A stretch of 64,000 bases of DNA from Ewingella sp. CoE-038-23. Lineage in GTDB: Bacteria; Pseudomonadota; Gammaproteobacteria; Enterobacterales; Enterobacteriaceae. Below are positions 8,010-17,658 of this stretch, one piece after another (within the stretch, counting starts at the first letter, position 1; each line of letters begins with the position of its first letter). Under the pieces are notes generated by a model. The model was not told where the DNA came from. It saw nothing but the letters and a program-made list of their open reading frames with translations, and did not search any database. A program made the position numbers and the translations under genes. The stretch is taken from positions 3,162,001 through 3,226,000 of the forward strand of contig NZ_JAZHOH010000001.1 of the NCBI RefSeq assembly GCF_040419245.1, given 5' to 3'.

Positions 8010-10289
8010 TCACAGCGGCTCGGTTTGTGCCTCCACTACGGCTAAAGCCACCATATTGACGATGCGCCGCACCGAGGCAATTGGGGTGAGAATATGCACT
8101 GGTTTAGAAACACCCATTAGCACCGGCCCCACGGTTACACCTTCCGAGCTAGAGACGCGCAGCAAGTTATAGCTGATACGCGCTGCTTCCATGTTGGGCA
8201 TAATGAGGATATTCGCCGCGCCTTTTAACGGGCTGTCCGGCATGATGTCCTGACGAATGCTCTCCACCAAGGCAGCATCGCCATGCATTTCGCCATCAAT
8301 TTCCAGCTCAGGCGCCCGCTGGTTAATTAACGCCAGCGTTTTGCGCATCTTCACCGCCGACGCGCCATCCGAGGTGCCGAAACTTGAGTGAGAAAGCAGT
8401 GCAACTTTAGGTTCGATACCAAAACGCCGCACGGTTTCCGCCGCCATCAGGGTGATTTCGGCAAGCTGCTCAGGGGTTGGATCGTCATTGACATAGGTGT
8501 CGGCAATAAAGGTGTTGCCGCTCGGCAGCAGCAGCGCGTTCATCGCCCCGGCTACGCTCGCCCCTTCGCGGAAACCAAATACCTTCTCCACCACGTCATA
8601 ATGCTCGTGATAGGTGCCAATGGTGCCGCAAATCATCGCGTCGGCTTCGCCGCGCAGCAGCATGATAGCGGCGATCAGGGTTGGATTGCCGATCACTTCG
8701 CGACGCGCCTGCTCCTGAGACACACCGCGACGCTTCATCAACTGGTAGTACTCGCTCCAGTATTCGTTGAAACGCGGGTCGGACTCATTGTTTACGACAT
8801 CGAAATCCTTGCCTGCCTCAATTTGCAATCCGAGCTTTTTAAGCCGCATGTCGATGACGCTTGGCCGGCCAACCAGAATGGGTTTCGCCAGCCCCAGCGT
8901 TACCAGTTCTTGAGTCGCATGCAGCACGCGCTCCTCCTCCCCCTCTGCCATCACCACGCGTTTAGCGTCGGTTTTGGCTTGGGAGAAAATCGGCTTCATA
9001 AACAGGTTGGTTTTGTAGACGAACTCAGAGAGTTTCTCGACATAGGCGTCGAAATCCTCAATCGGCCGGGTCGCCACGCCGGACTCCATCGCCGCTTTCG
9101 CCACAGCGGGAGCGATTTTGACAATCAGGCGCGGATCGAAGGGCTTAGGAATGATGTAATCCGGGCCAAAAGAGAGCTCTTCTTCGCCGTAGGCCGAGGC
9201 CACAACGTCGCTCTGCTCGGCCATCGCCAGATCGGCAATGGCATGGACACAGGCCAGTTTCATCTCTTCATTTATGGTGGTTGCGCCGACGTCCAGCGCG
9301 CCACGGAAGATAAACGGGAAGCACAGCACGTTATTGACCTGATTAGGGAAATCAGAGCGACCGGTACAGATAATGGCATCAGGGCGCACGGCCTTGGCCA
9401 GCGGCGGCAGGATCTCCGGCTCGGGGTTCGCCAAAGCTAAAATCAGCGGATCTTTACTCATGGTTTTGACCATATCCTGCGTCAACACGCCGGGGCCAGA
9501 ACAACCGAGGAAAATGTCTGCATTAGGGATAGCATCGGCCAGCGTGCGCTGCCCGTTGTCATCTATCGCATAGGCGGCTTTGGTTTCCGCCATGTTCTCT
9601 TCGCGGCCTTTGTAGATAACCCCGCGCGAATCACAGGCGGTGATGTTATGGCGCTTCAGGCCCAGTGCGACCAACAGGTTCAGGCAGGCAATAGCTGAGG
9701 CACCGGCCCCTGATACCACCAGACGGACATCAGAAATGTTTTTACCCACTACTCGCAGACCGTTGAGCACGGCGGCGGTACAGATAATGGCGGTGCCGTG
9801 CTGGTCATCATGGAACACAGGAATTTTCATGCGTTCACGCAGCTTTTGCTCAATGTAAAAGCATTCCGGCGCTTTGATATCTTCCAGATTGATGCCGCCA
9901 AAGGTCGGCTCCAGGGCGGCGATCACGTCTATCAGTTTGTCCGGATCTAACTCGTCGACTTCGATATCAAACACATCAATGCCGGCGAATTTCTTAAACA
10001 ATACGCCTTTACCTTCCATCACCGGTTTGCCCGCCAGTGCCCCGATGTTACCCAACCCAAGCACCGCCGTGCCGTTTGAAATCACGGCAACCAAATTGCC
10101 TCTCGCAGTATATTTGTAGGCTGCCAGCGGGTCTTTTTGAATTTCAAGGCAAGGAGCCGCCACGCCCGGAGAGTAAGCCAGCGCTAAATCACGCTGAGTG
10201 GCGAGGGGTTTGGTCGGAGAAACCTGAATCTTTCCCGGTACAGGAAACTCATGAAAATCGAGCGCACTTTGTTTCAGCTGTTCATCCAT
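8010..10289 (-). CDS. maeB: NADP-dependent malic enzyme MaeB
   Basis: Converts L-malate to pyruvate and CO2 while making NADPH. The N-terminal malic domain (about residues 1-425) has the substrate and cofactor segments [26 protein letters not shown] and [14 protein letters not shown]; a phosphotransacetylase-like domain (about 430-759), which senses acetyl-CoA in related enzymes, follows with [14 protein letters not shown] and [14 protein letters not shown]. The open frame extends 49 codons upstream, but the ATG at 10289 (AGAGG nine bases before) gives [19 protein letters not shown] and exactly the 759 residues of E. coli MaeB. It diverges from talA-tktB, as in E. coli. Confidence 0.96.
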   Translation of the reverse strand: MDEQLKQSALDFHEFPVPGKIQVSPTKPLATQRDLALAYSPGVAAPCLEIQKDPLAAYKYTARGNLVAVISNGTAVLGLGNIGALAGKPVMEGKGVLFKKFAGIDVFDIEVDELDPDKLIDVIAALEPTFGGINLEDIKAPECFYIEQKLRERMKIPVFHDDQHGTAIICTAAVLNGLRVVGKNISDVRLVVSGAGASAIACLNLLVALGLKRHNITACDSRGVIYKGREENMAETKAAYAIDDNGQRTLADAIPNADIFLGCSGPGVLTQDMVKTMSKDPLILALANPEPEILPPLAKAVRPDAIICTGRSDFPNQVNNVLCFPFIFRGALDVGATTINEEMKLACVHAIADLAMAEQSDVVASAYGEEELSFGPDYIIPKPFDPRLIVKIAPAVAKAAMESGVATRPIEDFDAYVEKLSEFVYKTNLFMKPIFSQAKTDAKRVVMAEGEEERVLHATQELVTLGLAKPILVGRPSVIDMRLKKLGLQIEAGKDFDVVNNESDPRFNEYWSEYYQLMKRRGVSQEQARREVIGNPTLIAAIMLLRGEADAMICGTIGTYHEHYDVVEKVFGFREGASVAGAMNALLLPSGNTFIADTYVNDDPTPEQLAEITLMAAETVRRFGIEPKVALLSHSSFGTSDGASAVKMRKTLALINQRAPELEIDGEMHGDAALVESIRQDIMPDSPLKGAANILIMPNMEAARISYNLLRVSSSEGVTVGPVLMGVSKPVHILTPIASVRRIVNMVALAVVEAQTEPL

Positions 10290-10728
10290 CGTCGGGGCCT
10301 CTTTTCTTGTTGTAGGTGAGGTAGTTATTCGTCGTTTTTGTAGGGTCATCTGTAGAGATCTGGAAGGCTTTGAGTTCGGCCTTTCACGAAATCTAGTATA
10401 GGTAACTTGCCACGACAAACTATGAAGCACGACCAAAATCGAGCCGTTACATCGCTTACTTTTCGTTCACGGAAGACATCTCGCAAAAATGAACTACGCT
10501 TAAAGTTCCCCCTTGCGCAACTCAGGTTGAACGTTCAGCCTTGCGTTAGCTTTTGTGTTTTCCATTGCTCTGGCCCATCACAACAATCAGAAAAAGCACA
10601 TTCAAATTGTTAACAAATTGATGCAGGGTATGAGCCCCACGTAAAAAGTTGCGCCACGAGTTGCGCAACGGCGCGCAAGATTTTTGATAACAATGCTTGC
10701 AAGACGAAAAGCATTTAAAGGAGTAGAG
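10290..10728. other. Divergent regulatory gap between maeB and talA
   Basis: No gene is seen in these 439 bases. On the maeB side a TATACT box (minus strand, 10400-10395) could be its -10 element. On the talA side a terminator-like hairpin pair lies at 10648-10685. Short frames here lack ribosome sites. Confidence 0.5.
10648..10685 (+). promoter_or_regulatory. Two mutually exclusive hairpins upstream of talA
   Basis: GTTGCGC (10648-10654) can pair with GCGCAAC (10663-10669), or TTGCGC (10661-10666) with GCGCAA (10673-10678), the second followed by a five-T run. This is the shape of an attenuator, but no ligand, leader peptide or transcript start is known here, so the role is speculative. Confidence 0.3.
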
Positions 10729-11679
10729 ATGAACCAGTTAGACGCACTGAAAAAATTGACCACGGTGGTCGCCGACAGTGGCGACATTGAATCTATCCGT
10801 CATTTCGAACCGCAGGATGCCACCACCAACCCATCCTTAATCCTCAAAGCCGCCGATTTACCGCAGTATCAAGGGCTTATCAAAGACGCGCTGGATTACG
10901 CTCGCAAAAAAGGTGGCAGCAAAGAGACTCAAATCGTCAATGCCAGCGACAGGCTCGCCGTTAACATCGGGTTAGAAATCCTGAAAAGCGTACCGGGTCG
11001 CATTTCGACAGAGGTCGATGCTCGCCTCTCTTTCGACCGTGAACAGTGTCTGGCCAAAGCGCGTAAGCTGATTGCGATGTATGAAGAGAAAGGCGTTGAT
11101 AAATCACGCATTCTCATAAAGCTGGCGTCAACTTGGGAAGGCATCAAAGCCGCCGAAGAGTTAGAACGCGAAGGTATCAACTGTAACCTGACTCTGTTGT
11201 TCTCCTTCGCTCAGGCCCGCGCTTGTGCCGAAGCTGGCGTATACCTGATCTCCCCATTCGTCGGCCGTATCTATGATTGGTATAAAGCCAAAGAGCCAAA
11301 TGCGACCTATGATGTCGAAAAAGATCCGGGTGTGAAATCCGTCCGTGATATCTACGAATACTACAAATCCCATAAATATCAGACCGTGATCATGGGGGCC
11401 AGCTTCCGCAAAGTGGAACAAATTCTGGCCCTGGCCGGTTGTGACCGCCTGACTATCTCCCCGAATTTGTTAGAAGAGCTGAAAGCCAGCACCGCGCCGG
11501 TAGAACGCAAACTTGAACCTTCAACGAAAGGTTCCCCTCAGCCTGAGCCACTGACTGAGAGCGAGTTCCGCTGGTTGCACAATCAGGATCCAATGGCGGT
11601 TGAAAAACTGTCCGAAGGTATCCGTACTTTCGCCGTTGACCAGCAGAAGCTGGAAGACATGCTGGCCGCTGAACTTTAA
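10729..11679 (+). CDS. talA: Transaldolase
   Basis: Non-oxidative pentose phosphate enzyme that moves a dihydroxyacetone unit from sedoheptulose 7-phosphate to glyceraldehyde 3-phosphate; 316 residues. [15 protein letters not shown] and [11 protein letters not shown] at the N-terminus bear conserved active-site residues; the Schiff-base Lys is in [13 protein letters not shown] (about residue 131); [16 protein letters not shown] and [11 protein letters not shown] follow. The chosen ATG (10729) has AAGGAG seven to nine bases upstream; the frame opens 15 codons earlier. The position next to tktB and divergent from maeB marks it as the talA orthologue. tktB follows after 17 bases in one operon. 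Confidence 0.95.
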   Translation: MNQLDALKKLTTVVADSGDIESIRHFEPQDATTNPSLILKAADLPQYQGLIKDALDYARKKGGSKETQIVNASDRLAVNIGLEILKSVPGRISTEVDARLSFDREQCLAKARKLIAMYEEKGVDKSRILIKLASTWEGIKAAEELEREGINCNLTLLFSFAQARACAEAGVYLISPFVGRIYDWYKAKEPNATYDVEKDPGVKSVRDIYEYYKSHKYQTVIMGASFRKVEQILALAGCDRLTISPNLLEELKASTAPVERKLEPSTKGSPQPEPLTESEFRWLHNQDPMAVEKLSEGIRTFAVDQQKLEDMLAAEL

Positions 11680-11696
11680 TTAACTGGAGTCGAATA

Positions 11697-13691
11697 ATGC
11701 CTTCTCGTAAAGAGCTTGCGAACGCTATCCGCGCATTGAGTATGGACGCCGTACAGAAAGCCAATTCTGGTCACCCGGGCGCCCCGATGGGCATGGCAGA
11801 TATTGCCGAAGTCCTATGGCGTGACTATATGAATCATAACCCGACCAACCCAAACTGGGCCGATCGCGACCGTTTTGTACTGTCTAACGGCCACGGCTCA
11901 ATGCTGATTTACAGCCTGCTGCATCTTACTGGCTACGACCTGCCAATCAGCGAATTGGCTAACTTCCGCCAACTGCACTCCAAAACGCCGGGCCACCCAG
12001 AATATGGCTACACGCCGGGCGTGGAAACCACCACCGGCCCGCTGGGTCAGGGCATTGCCAACGCCGTAGGTTTTGCGATTGCCGAGCGCACGTTGGCGGC
12101 GCAGTTCAACAAGCCGGGTCACGACATCGTTGACCACCACACCTACGCCTTCTTGGGCGACGGCTGCATGATGGAAGGTATCTCGCACGAAGCCTCATCA
12201 CTGGCCGGTACCATGAAGCTCGGCAAACTAACCGCGTTTTATGATGACAACGGCATTTCCATTGACGGTCACGTCGAAGGCTGGTTTACCGATGACACCG
12301 CTAAGCGTTTTGAAGCCTACGGCTGGCACGTGATCCGCGGTGTTGACGGCCATGACTCCGAAGCCATCAAGAAAGCCATTGATGAAGCTCACAAAGTCAC
12401 CGACAAGCCCTCACTGCTGCTCTGTAAAACCGTGATTGCCTTCGGCTCGCCGAACAAAGCCGGGACTCACGAGGCGCACGGCGCGGCTCTGGGTAACGAT
12501 GAAGTGGCGGCAACACGTAAAAACATCGGCTGGACCCACGCGCCGTTTGAGATCCCACAGGATATTTATGCCGGTTGGGACGCGAAAGAAGCCGGTAAAG
12601 CCAAAGAAGCCGCGTGGAACGCCAAGTTTGACGCCTACGCCCAAGCGCATCCTGAATTGGCAAAAGAGTTTAAACGCCGCGTGCAAGGCGAACTGCCAGC
12701 CAATTGGGCCACTGAGTCGCAGAAATTTATCGAAGAGTTGCAGGCCAAACCTGCCAACATCGCCAGCCGTAAGGCCTCACAGAACACGCTGGAAGCTTTC
12801 GGCAAAGTGCTGCCAGAGTTCCTCGGCGGCTCCGCTGACCTCGCGCCAAGCAACCTGACCATGTGGTCTGGCTCGAAATCGCTGGGCGATGACCTTGCCG
12901 GTAATTACATTCACTACGGCGTGCGCGAATTCGGTATGACCGCCATCAGTAACGGTATCGCGCTGCACGGTGGCTTCCTGCCGTACTCTGCCACCTTCCT
13001 GATGTTCGTTGAATACGCCCGTAACGCGGTGCGTATGGCGGCATTGATGAAGATCCGCAATATCTTCGTCTATACCCATGACTCCATCGGTCTGGGCGAA
13101 GATGGCCCAACCCACCAGCCGGTCGAGCAAATGGCCAGCCTGCGCGTTACGCCAAACATGAGCACCTGGCGTCCGGCGGATCAGGTGGAGTCTGCCGTAG
13201 CCTGGAAATATGCCATTGAGCGCAACGATGGCCCGGCGGCGCTGATTTTCTCTCGCCAAAACCTGACCCAGCAGCCGCGTACCAAGGAGCAAGTCGCCAA
13301 TATTGCTCGTGGTGGCTATGTGCTGAAAGACAGTGAAGGTACGCCGGACATTATCCTGATCGCCACGGGTTCAGAAGTGGGCATCACCGTGGAAGCGGCT
13401 GATAAGCTGGCAGCATCTGGCACTAAAGTACGCGTGGTTTCTATGCCATCGACCGACGCCTTCGACAAACAGGACGCGGCTTACCGTGAATCCGTGCTGC
13501 CAAAAGCCGTCACCGCGCGCGTCGCGATAGAAGCTGGGATTGCCGACTACTGGTACAAATACGTCGGGCTAAACGGCGCGGTAGTGGGCATGCACAGCTT
13601 CGGCGAGTCTGCTCCGGCTGACCTGCTGTTCAAAGAGTTCGGCTTTACCGTGGATAACGTGGTGGCTCAGGCTCAGTCATTACTCAAGTAA
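11697..13691 (+). CDS. tktB: Transketolase
   Basis: Thiamine diphosphate enzyme that transfers two-carbon ketol units between sugar phosphates in the pentose phosphate pathway; 664 residues, normal length. The N-terminal TPP domain shows [20 protein letters not shown], the TPP motif [13 protein letters not shown] to [10 protein letters not shown] (about residues 154-189); the pyrimidine domain has [22 protein letters not shown] and [18 protein letters not shown]; a C-terminal domain closes it. The symbol follows gene order (maeB-talA-tktB in E. coli); sequence alone does not separate TktA from TktB here. It is co-transcribed with talA and followed by a strong terminator. Confidence 0.93.
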   Translation: MPSRKELANAIRALSMDAVQKANSGHPGAPMGMADIAEVLWRDYMNHNPTNPNWADRDRFVLSNGHGSMLIYSLLHLTGYDLPISELANFRQLHSKTPGHPEYGYTPGVETTTGPLGQGIANAVGFAIAERTLAAQFNKPGHDIVDHHTYAFLGDGCMMEGISHEASSLAGTMKLGKLTAFYDDNGISIDGHVEGWFTDDTAKRFEAYGWHVIRGVDGHDSEAIKKAIDEAHKVTDKPSLLLCKTVIAFGSPNKAGTHEAHGAALGNDEVAATRKNIGWTHAPFEIPQDIYAGWDAKEAGKAKEAAWNAKFDAYAQAHPELAKEFKRRVQGELPANWATESQKFIEELQAKPANIASRKASQNTLEAFGKVLPEFLGGSADLAPSNLTMWSGSKSLGDDLAGNYIHYGVREFGMTAISNGIALHGGFLPYSATFLMFVEYARNAVRMAALMKIRNIFVYTHDSIGLGEDGPTHQPVEQMASLRVTPNMSTWRPADQVESAVAWKYAIERNDGPAALIFSRQNLTQQPRTKEQVANIARGGYVLKDSEGTPDIILIATGSEVGITVEAADKLAASGTKVRVVSMPSTDAFDKQDAAYRESVLPKAVTARVAIEAGIADYWYKYVGLNGAVVGMHSFGESAPADLLFKEFGFTVDNVVAQAQSLLK

Positions 13692-13711
13692 TGAGCTAAA
13701 CAGCCAAAAGC

Positions 13712-13739
13712 AAAAGGCATCCCGAGGGATGCCTTTTTT
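13712..13739 (+). terminator. Terminator of talA-tktB
   Basis: AAAGGCATCC / GGATGCCTTT with a 4-base loop runs into TTTTTT, 20 bases after the tktB stop. Confidence 0.93.
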
Positions 13740-13769
13740 GTCTGCGGAGAAACGTTAACCCGTTGGCAG

Positions 13770-14843
13770 TCAGCGTTTTTGCGTCACCCACAATACCGGC
13801 CACTCGCCGCCACTGCTGTAACCATCACAGCTTGGCTCGGAGGAGAACGAGGTCAGCTGGAAAGCTTTACCGTCGAAAACCCAGCGAGAAGCTACGCCGC
13901 AATCGCCAATGCCTCGGCCTTTGTCAAAGGTAGACAGCTCGCCGGTTTTGGGGTCAAAGTCGGCGTTGATAAGCTCCGGCGACTCCTCTTCATCCCCCAG
14001 TTTGAACGGCATATTGAGAGCCAAATCTTCCGTTTTATAAGGAGCCTGACGCGACACGCTAAAACCAAGGACAAACAGGTTATAGGCCCCCATATCGCAG
14101 TTGACCGTCATCAGCGCCTTATCATTACTCAAGGCAAAAAGGTGGACTTCCCGCTCGGACGGCTCAAGGCTGCAATCGTTGTTATCAATAGTGGCGGCGG
14201 CATTCTGGGTAATGGCCGAGATTTCGGTGTCAGTTAAAGGATGAGGTTCACTAAAGCGCGGCTGCAAAGGGGCCGCTGGTGCTGGCGGAACCGTGTTGGC
14301 TGGTTTATTACCTCGGTTTGCCCAGGCCGTTTTCGTGCCGACGCGTCCCTGCTGGGCGTCAATTGCCAGCAGCGCGGCCTTCAAGCCTTTCAAAGAGATA
14401 GCAGGTTTAACGGCCTGCTGTGGATCCAGCTTGCCGGTTAACTGAATGGTATTGCCTTCGCGGATCGCGGCGATAAACTCATTTACCACCAGACGATTGC
14501 TGGTCGTCAGGCTGTTTTTACTGACATCCCATTCGCGGTGATTAAAGGGTAAAGTTCTGCCATCAAGCTGTAAACGATTGGCGATAGGCTGCTCGCTGCC
14601 TAAATCATCGCCACTGCGCTGGTAATCAATTTTAATCGCGGCCCGCCCTTCTGGTCCGGCATCGCGAGAAATATTGAGAATCAGTTCCTGCCCGTCCTGC
14701 GAATTTCTGGCGGAACAGTGGTTGAGGTTGTCGCAACTGAGCTGCCAGTCGTTGTAGATAGTTTGTAGAGGATCGGCAAAAGCGCTAGAGGCGAAGAGGC
14801 CTGCCAGCACAAAAAGGGGAGCGGTTATCCAGTTGGCGTTCAT
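13770..14843 (-). CDS. Exported DUF1176 protein
   Basis: Predicted secreted protein of 357 residues and unknown function. A signal peptide (residues 1 to about 23, ending ASSAFA before DPLQ) is followed by an invasion-associated-locus-like start (YNDWQLSCDNLNHCSA) and a body with several cysteines, including DNNDCSLEP, MTVNCDMGAYN and IGDCGVASRW, as usual in the DUF1176 family. No catalytic motif is seen. A GTG codon directly before the chosen ATG (14843) is an alternative. It converges with tktB and diverges from another exported protein, with 187 bases between. Confidence 0.78.
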   Translation of the reverse strand: MNANWITAPLFVLAGLFASSAFADPLQTIYNDWQLSCDNLNHCSARNSQDGQELILNISRDAGPEGRAAIKIDYQRSGDDLGSEQPIANRLQLDGRTLPFNHREWDVSKNSLTTSNRLVVNEFIAAIREGNTIQLTGKLDPQQAVKPAISLKGLKAALLAIDAQQGRVGTKTAWANRGNKPANTVPPAPAAPLQPRFSEPHPLTDTEISAITQNAAATIDNNDCSLEPSEREVHLFALSNDKALMTVNCDMGAYNLFVLGFSVSRQAPYKTEDLALNMPFKLGDEEESPELINADFDPKTGELSTFDKGRGIGDCGVASRWVFDGKAFQLTSFSSEPSCDGYSSGGEWPVLWVTQKR

Positions 14844-15030
14844 CACTTTCTGCTCTTTTTTGAATTCATCGACCTGATAATAGCTTAAGAGGATGCCGAG
14901 CCATTAAAATTAATTTTGCGACAAAACTTTCACTGTCTCATCAGACTGATATTCTGTAGCGCGGTTGTCTGGGGCCGAAAAATAGATAAAAAAGATGCAA
15001 AAAGCATCATCGTCTTTTCAGGAGAAACGG

Positions 15031-16203
15031 ATGAAGTTTTGGATAGTTTGGGTGGCGCTTTTCTCGATGTCGGCCTTTGCTGAAGAACCTCTTTCAGTAT
15101 TCACCGGCACGTTAGGTAAGGCCAACATAGTCGTCGAGTTAGACCTGAATAAGCCGCAAGAGGTAACCGGGCGCTATTTCTATCAGAAATATCGGCTGGA
15201 CCTGCCTTTGAGCGGCACGCTGAAAAATAATGAGTTGAGCCTGACTGAAGGCGCTGACGATTTTGATGATACTCCACACCCTTCCCTCACTTTGGAGCAT
15301 GATCCACAGGGCAACTGGCAAGGTACCTGGACCGATCCGAAAGGCAAATCGCTGCCTGTAAGCTTCAAGCCCGCAGCCCTGCCAGATAAGAGTGATGACA
15401 GCTATCCGGGTTCTCTGCTGCACAGTGACCCTTATGAGTATTTGCGCCTTTCTGGCATCAATCTAGTGGAGGGCAAGCAGCAGGATTTCATGGGATTCAC
15501 CCTGCAGTGGTGGAGCGAGCCGCAGTCAAATATCAGCCTGTTCGAAGTGGTTTCTGGCTACCCGCAAAAGCAGATGGAAGCCATCAATACCCGGCTTCGC
15601 GCCCGCCTGTGGCAAGAAGTGATCAGTTGGCACGCCTGCATGCTGGGCGCCACGCGCTTTGGCGAGGGTGATTATAGCCAGACGGTGACGCCGACCTATA
15701 TGTCAGCAGACGTGGTAAGCGTTAGTCTGTTTACCAACTATGACTGTGGCGGCGCGCACCCTGATTTCGGCGAGTCCCCCATTAACCTCAATGCGAAAAC
15801 CGCCGAGCCGCTGACGTTGGAAGACGTGCTGTGGGTAGGTGAAGGTAAACCTTTCCACTATAGCGAAGCAGAAGACCGCGCCGCGCCGGGTGCCAGCGAC
15901 GTGGACTTCGACACCTTTTCGGCCTATCGCGAGAAAAAATTTGCACCTTGGTTGGTAAAAGAGATGGCCCTTGCTCATCCCACAGAGATGGTTAAGCCCA
16001 CCGAGGATAGCGATGATGATTGCGACTATTCGGATGCACAGGTTTGGCATTTCCCTGCGTGGTATTTGACAGCTAAGGGGATCTATTTTGGTCCATCCTT
16101 TGCCCGCGTGATGCGTTCTTGCGAAGGACCAGACTGGTCGATATTGCCGTGGAGCGCCATTGATGGCCATACAGGTAACGTGAAGCTGCACTTGCCGCAG
16201 TAG
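15031..16203 (+). CDS. Exported protein of unknown function, DUF3298-like C-terminal region
   Basis: Predicted periplasmic protein of 390 residues. The ATG at 15031 has CAGGAG eight bases before and begins a clear signal peptide (MKFWIVWVALFSMSAFA, cleavage before EEPL); the frame opens 12 codons earlier without a ribosome site. The N-terminal part (25-130) is rich in beta-strand patterns. The C-terminal part has LFTNYDCGGAHPDFGESPIN followed by LTLEDVL, which resembles the DUF3298 (RsiV C-terminal-like) arrangement NYxGGAHP...LTLxDL. Its partner may be the divergent DUF1176 gene. No function is known; the family call is from pattern recognition. Confidence 0.72.
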   Translation: MKFWIVWVALFSMSAFAEEPLSVFTGTLGKANIVVELDLNKPQEVTGRYFYQKYRLDLPLSGTLKNNELSLTEGADDFDDTPHPSLTLEHDPQGNWQGTWTDPKGKSLPVSFKPAALPDKSDDSYPGSLLHSDPYEYLRLSGINLVEGKQQDFMGFTLQWWSEPQSNISLFEVVSGYPQKQMEAINTRLRARLWQEVISWHACMLGATRFGEGDYSQTVTPTYMSADVVSVSLFTNYDCGGAHPDFGESPINLNAKTAEPLTLEDVLWVGEGKPFHYSEAEDRAAPGASDVDFDTFSAYREKKFAPWLVKEMALAHPTEMVKPTEDSDDDCDYSDAQVWHFPAWYLTAKGIYFGPSFARVMRSCEGPDWSILPWSAIDGHTGNVKLHLPQ

Positions 16204-16281
16204 CTTTGCTACTTTCAGACCTCACGCTGACCACGCAAAGGGCTTTTCTCAGCCTTTTGCGTGGTGATTCAGCGGATAAGA

Positions 16282-16857
16282 TTACGCCATCCAACCCTGC
16301 GTCTGGGCATATTGCAGCAGCATAATGGTTTTGCCGTCCTTGATGCGCCCGTCTTTGATCATCTCCAGCGCCTGAGTAAAGGGCAGCTCTACCACTTCAA
16401 TATCTTCATCGTCCACGCCGCCGCCGGAATAGGCGCGCTGCGAGTCATCATATTCGGCGGCAAAGAAGTGTACGACTTCCGTCACGCTGCCCGGCGACAT
16501 GTAGGCTTCGAACAGCTTTTGCACCGGCCCCACCACATAGCCCGTCTCTTCAATCGCCTCTTTGCGCACGCAATCTTCCGGCGAGTCGTCGTCCAGCAGG
16601 CCTGCGCAGGTTTCCAGCAACATGCCCGTGGCATTGCCATTGACGTAAGTCGGCATGCGAAATTGGTTAATTAGCAGGACGGTTTTTTTGTGGCGATTGT
16701 AGAGCAGAATGGTGGCCCCGTTGCCCCGGTCATAAACTTCACGAACCTGAGGTTGGCGCTCACCGTTGTTCTTAATGAGGTCGTAGGTGTATTTGTGTAA
16801 AACGTACCAGTTATCAGAAAGTAACTGCTTTTGCACATTTTCAATCTTTGATGACAT
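16282..16857 (-). CDS. nudK: GDP-mannose pyrophosphatase NudK (YffH)
   Basis: Nudix hydrolase that splits GDP-mannose to GMP and mannose 1-phosphate; 191 residues, same length as E. coli NudK. The Nudix box runs from about residue 85 to 107 ([20 protein letters not shown], with the metal-binding REAxEE-type core KEAIEETGY). The segments [16 protein letters not shown] and LYMSPG-type [11 protein letters not shown], and [16 protein letters not shown] near the C-terminus, match NudK. The minus-strand small winged-helix gene lies upstream, about 100 bases away. Cytoplasmic. Confidence 0.93.
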   Translation of the reverse strand: MSSKIENVQKQLLSDNWYVLHKYTYDLIKNNGERQPQVREVYDRGNGATILLYNRHKKTVLLINQFRMPTYVNGNATGMLLETCAGLLDDDSPEDCVRKEAIEETGYVVGPVQKLFEAYMSPGSVTEVVHFFAAEYDDSQRAYSGGGVDDEDIEVVELPFTQALEMIKDGRIKDGKTIMLLQYAQTQGWMA

Positions 16858-16955
16858 ACCGCGTCCCCGCCCAATAAAAGTCAGTGAGAGAAGCCAGCCA
16901 TCATAGGCGTCTTAGGGAGGGGATGACAAAGGAAATATATGCCGCGCACTGGCGT

Positions 16956-17240
16956 TTATCCTCTGGCGATGGCTTCGAGCAGCAGATCCGGGTGACGGTC
17001 AATCCACGCGGCATCAATCGGCCCCCACTCTTTTATCTGGTAATAGCCGTCGTTATTTCTGATCCCCTGCTGTACAAATTCGAGTTCGATGCCCATGCCC
17101 GGCAGTGCTTTCAAAACATCCTGTAATGTCCGGCGCGGCCAGCCGGTATGCGCCATTAATTTGGGTACGTTTAGGCGTGGTTCATTTTTCAACAACCAAC
17201 AGAGATATAATCGGCGAGCAAAGACTGAATTCAATTCCAT
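16956..17240 (-). CDS. Small winged helix-turn-helix-like protein
   Basis: A protein of 94 residues that I do not recognise by name. RLYLCWLLKNEPRLNVPKL followed by MAHTGWPRRTLQDVLKAL looks like a helix-turn-helix with a TGWPRRTL recognition helix, and GYYQIKEWGPIDAAWI like a wing. The ATG at 17240 is chosen because AGGAGT lies seven bases before it; the frame opens 12 codons earlier without such a site. It is divergent from acrD (418 bases apart) and upstream of nudK, so it could regulate either, but nothing in the sequence proves this. Confidence 0.65.
   Translation of the reverse strand: MELNSVFARRLYLCWLLKNEPRLNVPKLMAHTGWPRRTLQDVLKALPGMGIELEFVQQGIRNNDGYYQIKEWGPIDAAWIDRHPDLLLEAIARG

Positions 17241-17658
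<418 letters not shown>

Noticed and set aside
8388..9440. A 350-codon plus-strand frame inside maeB
   Set aside because: Shadow frame opposite maeB; its composition follows maeB codon positions and it matches no family I know.
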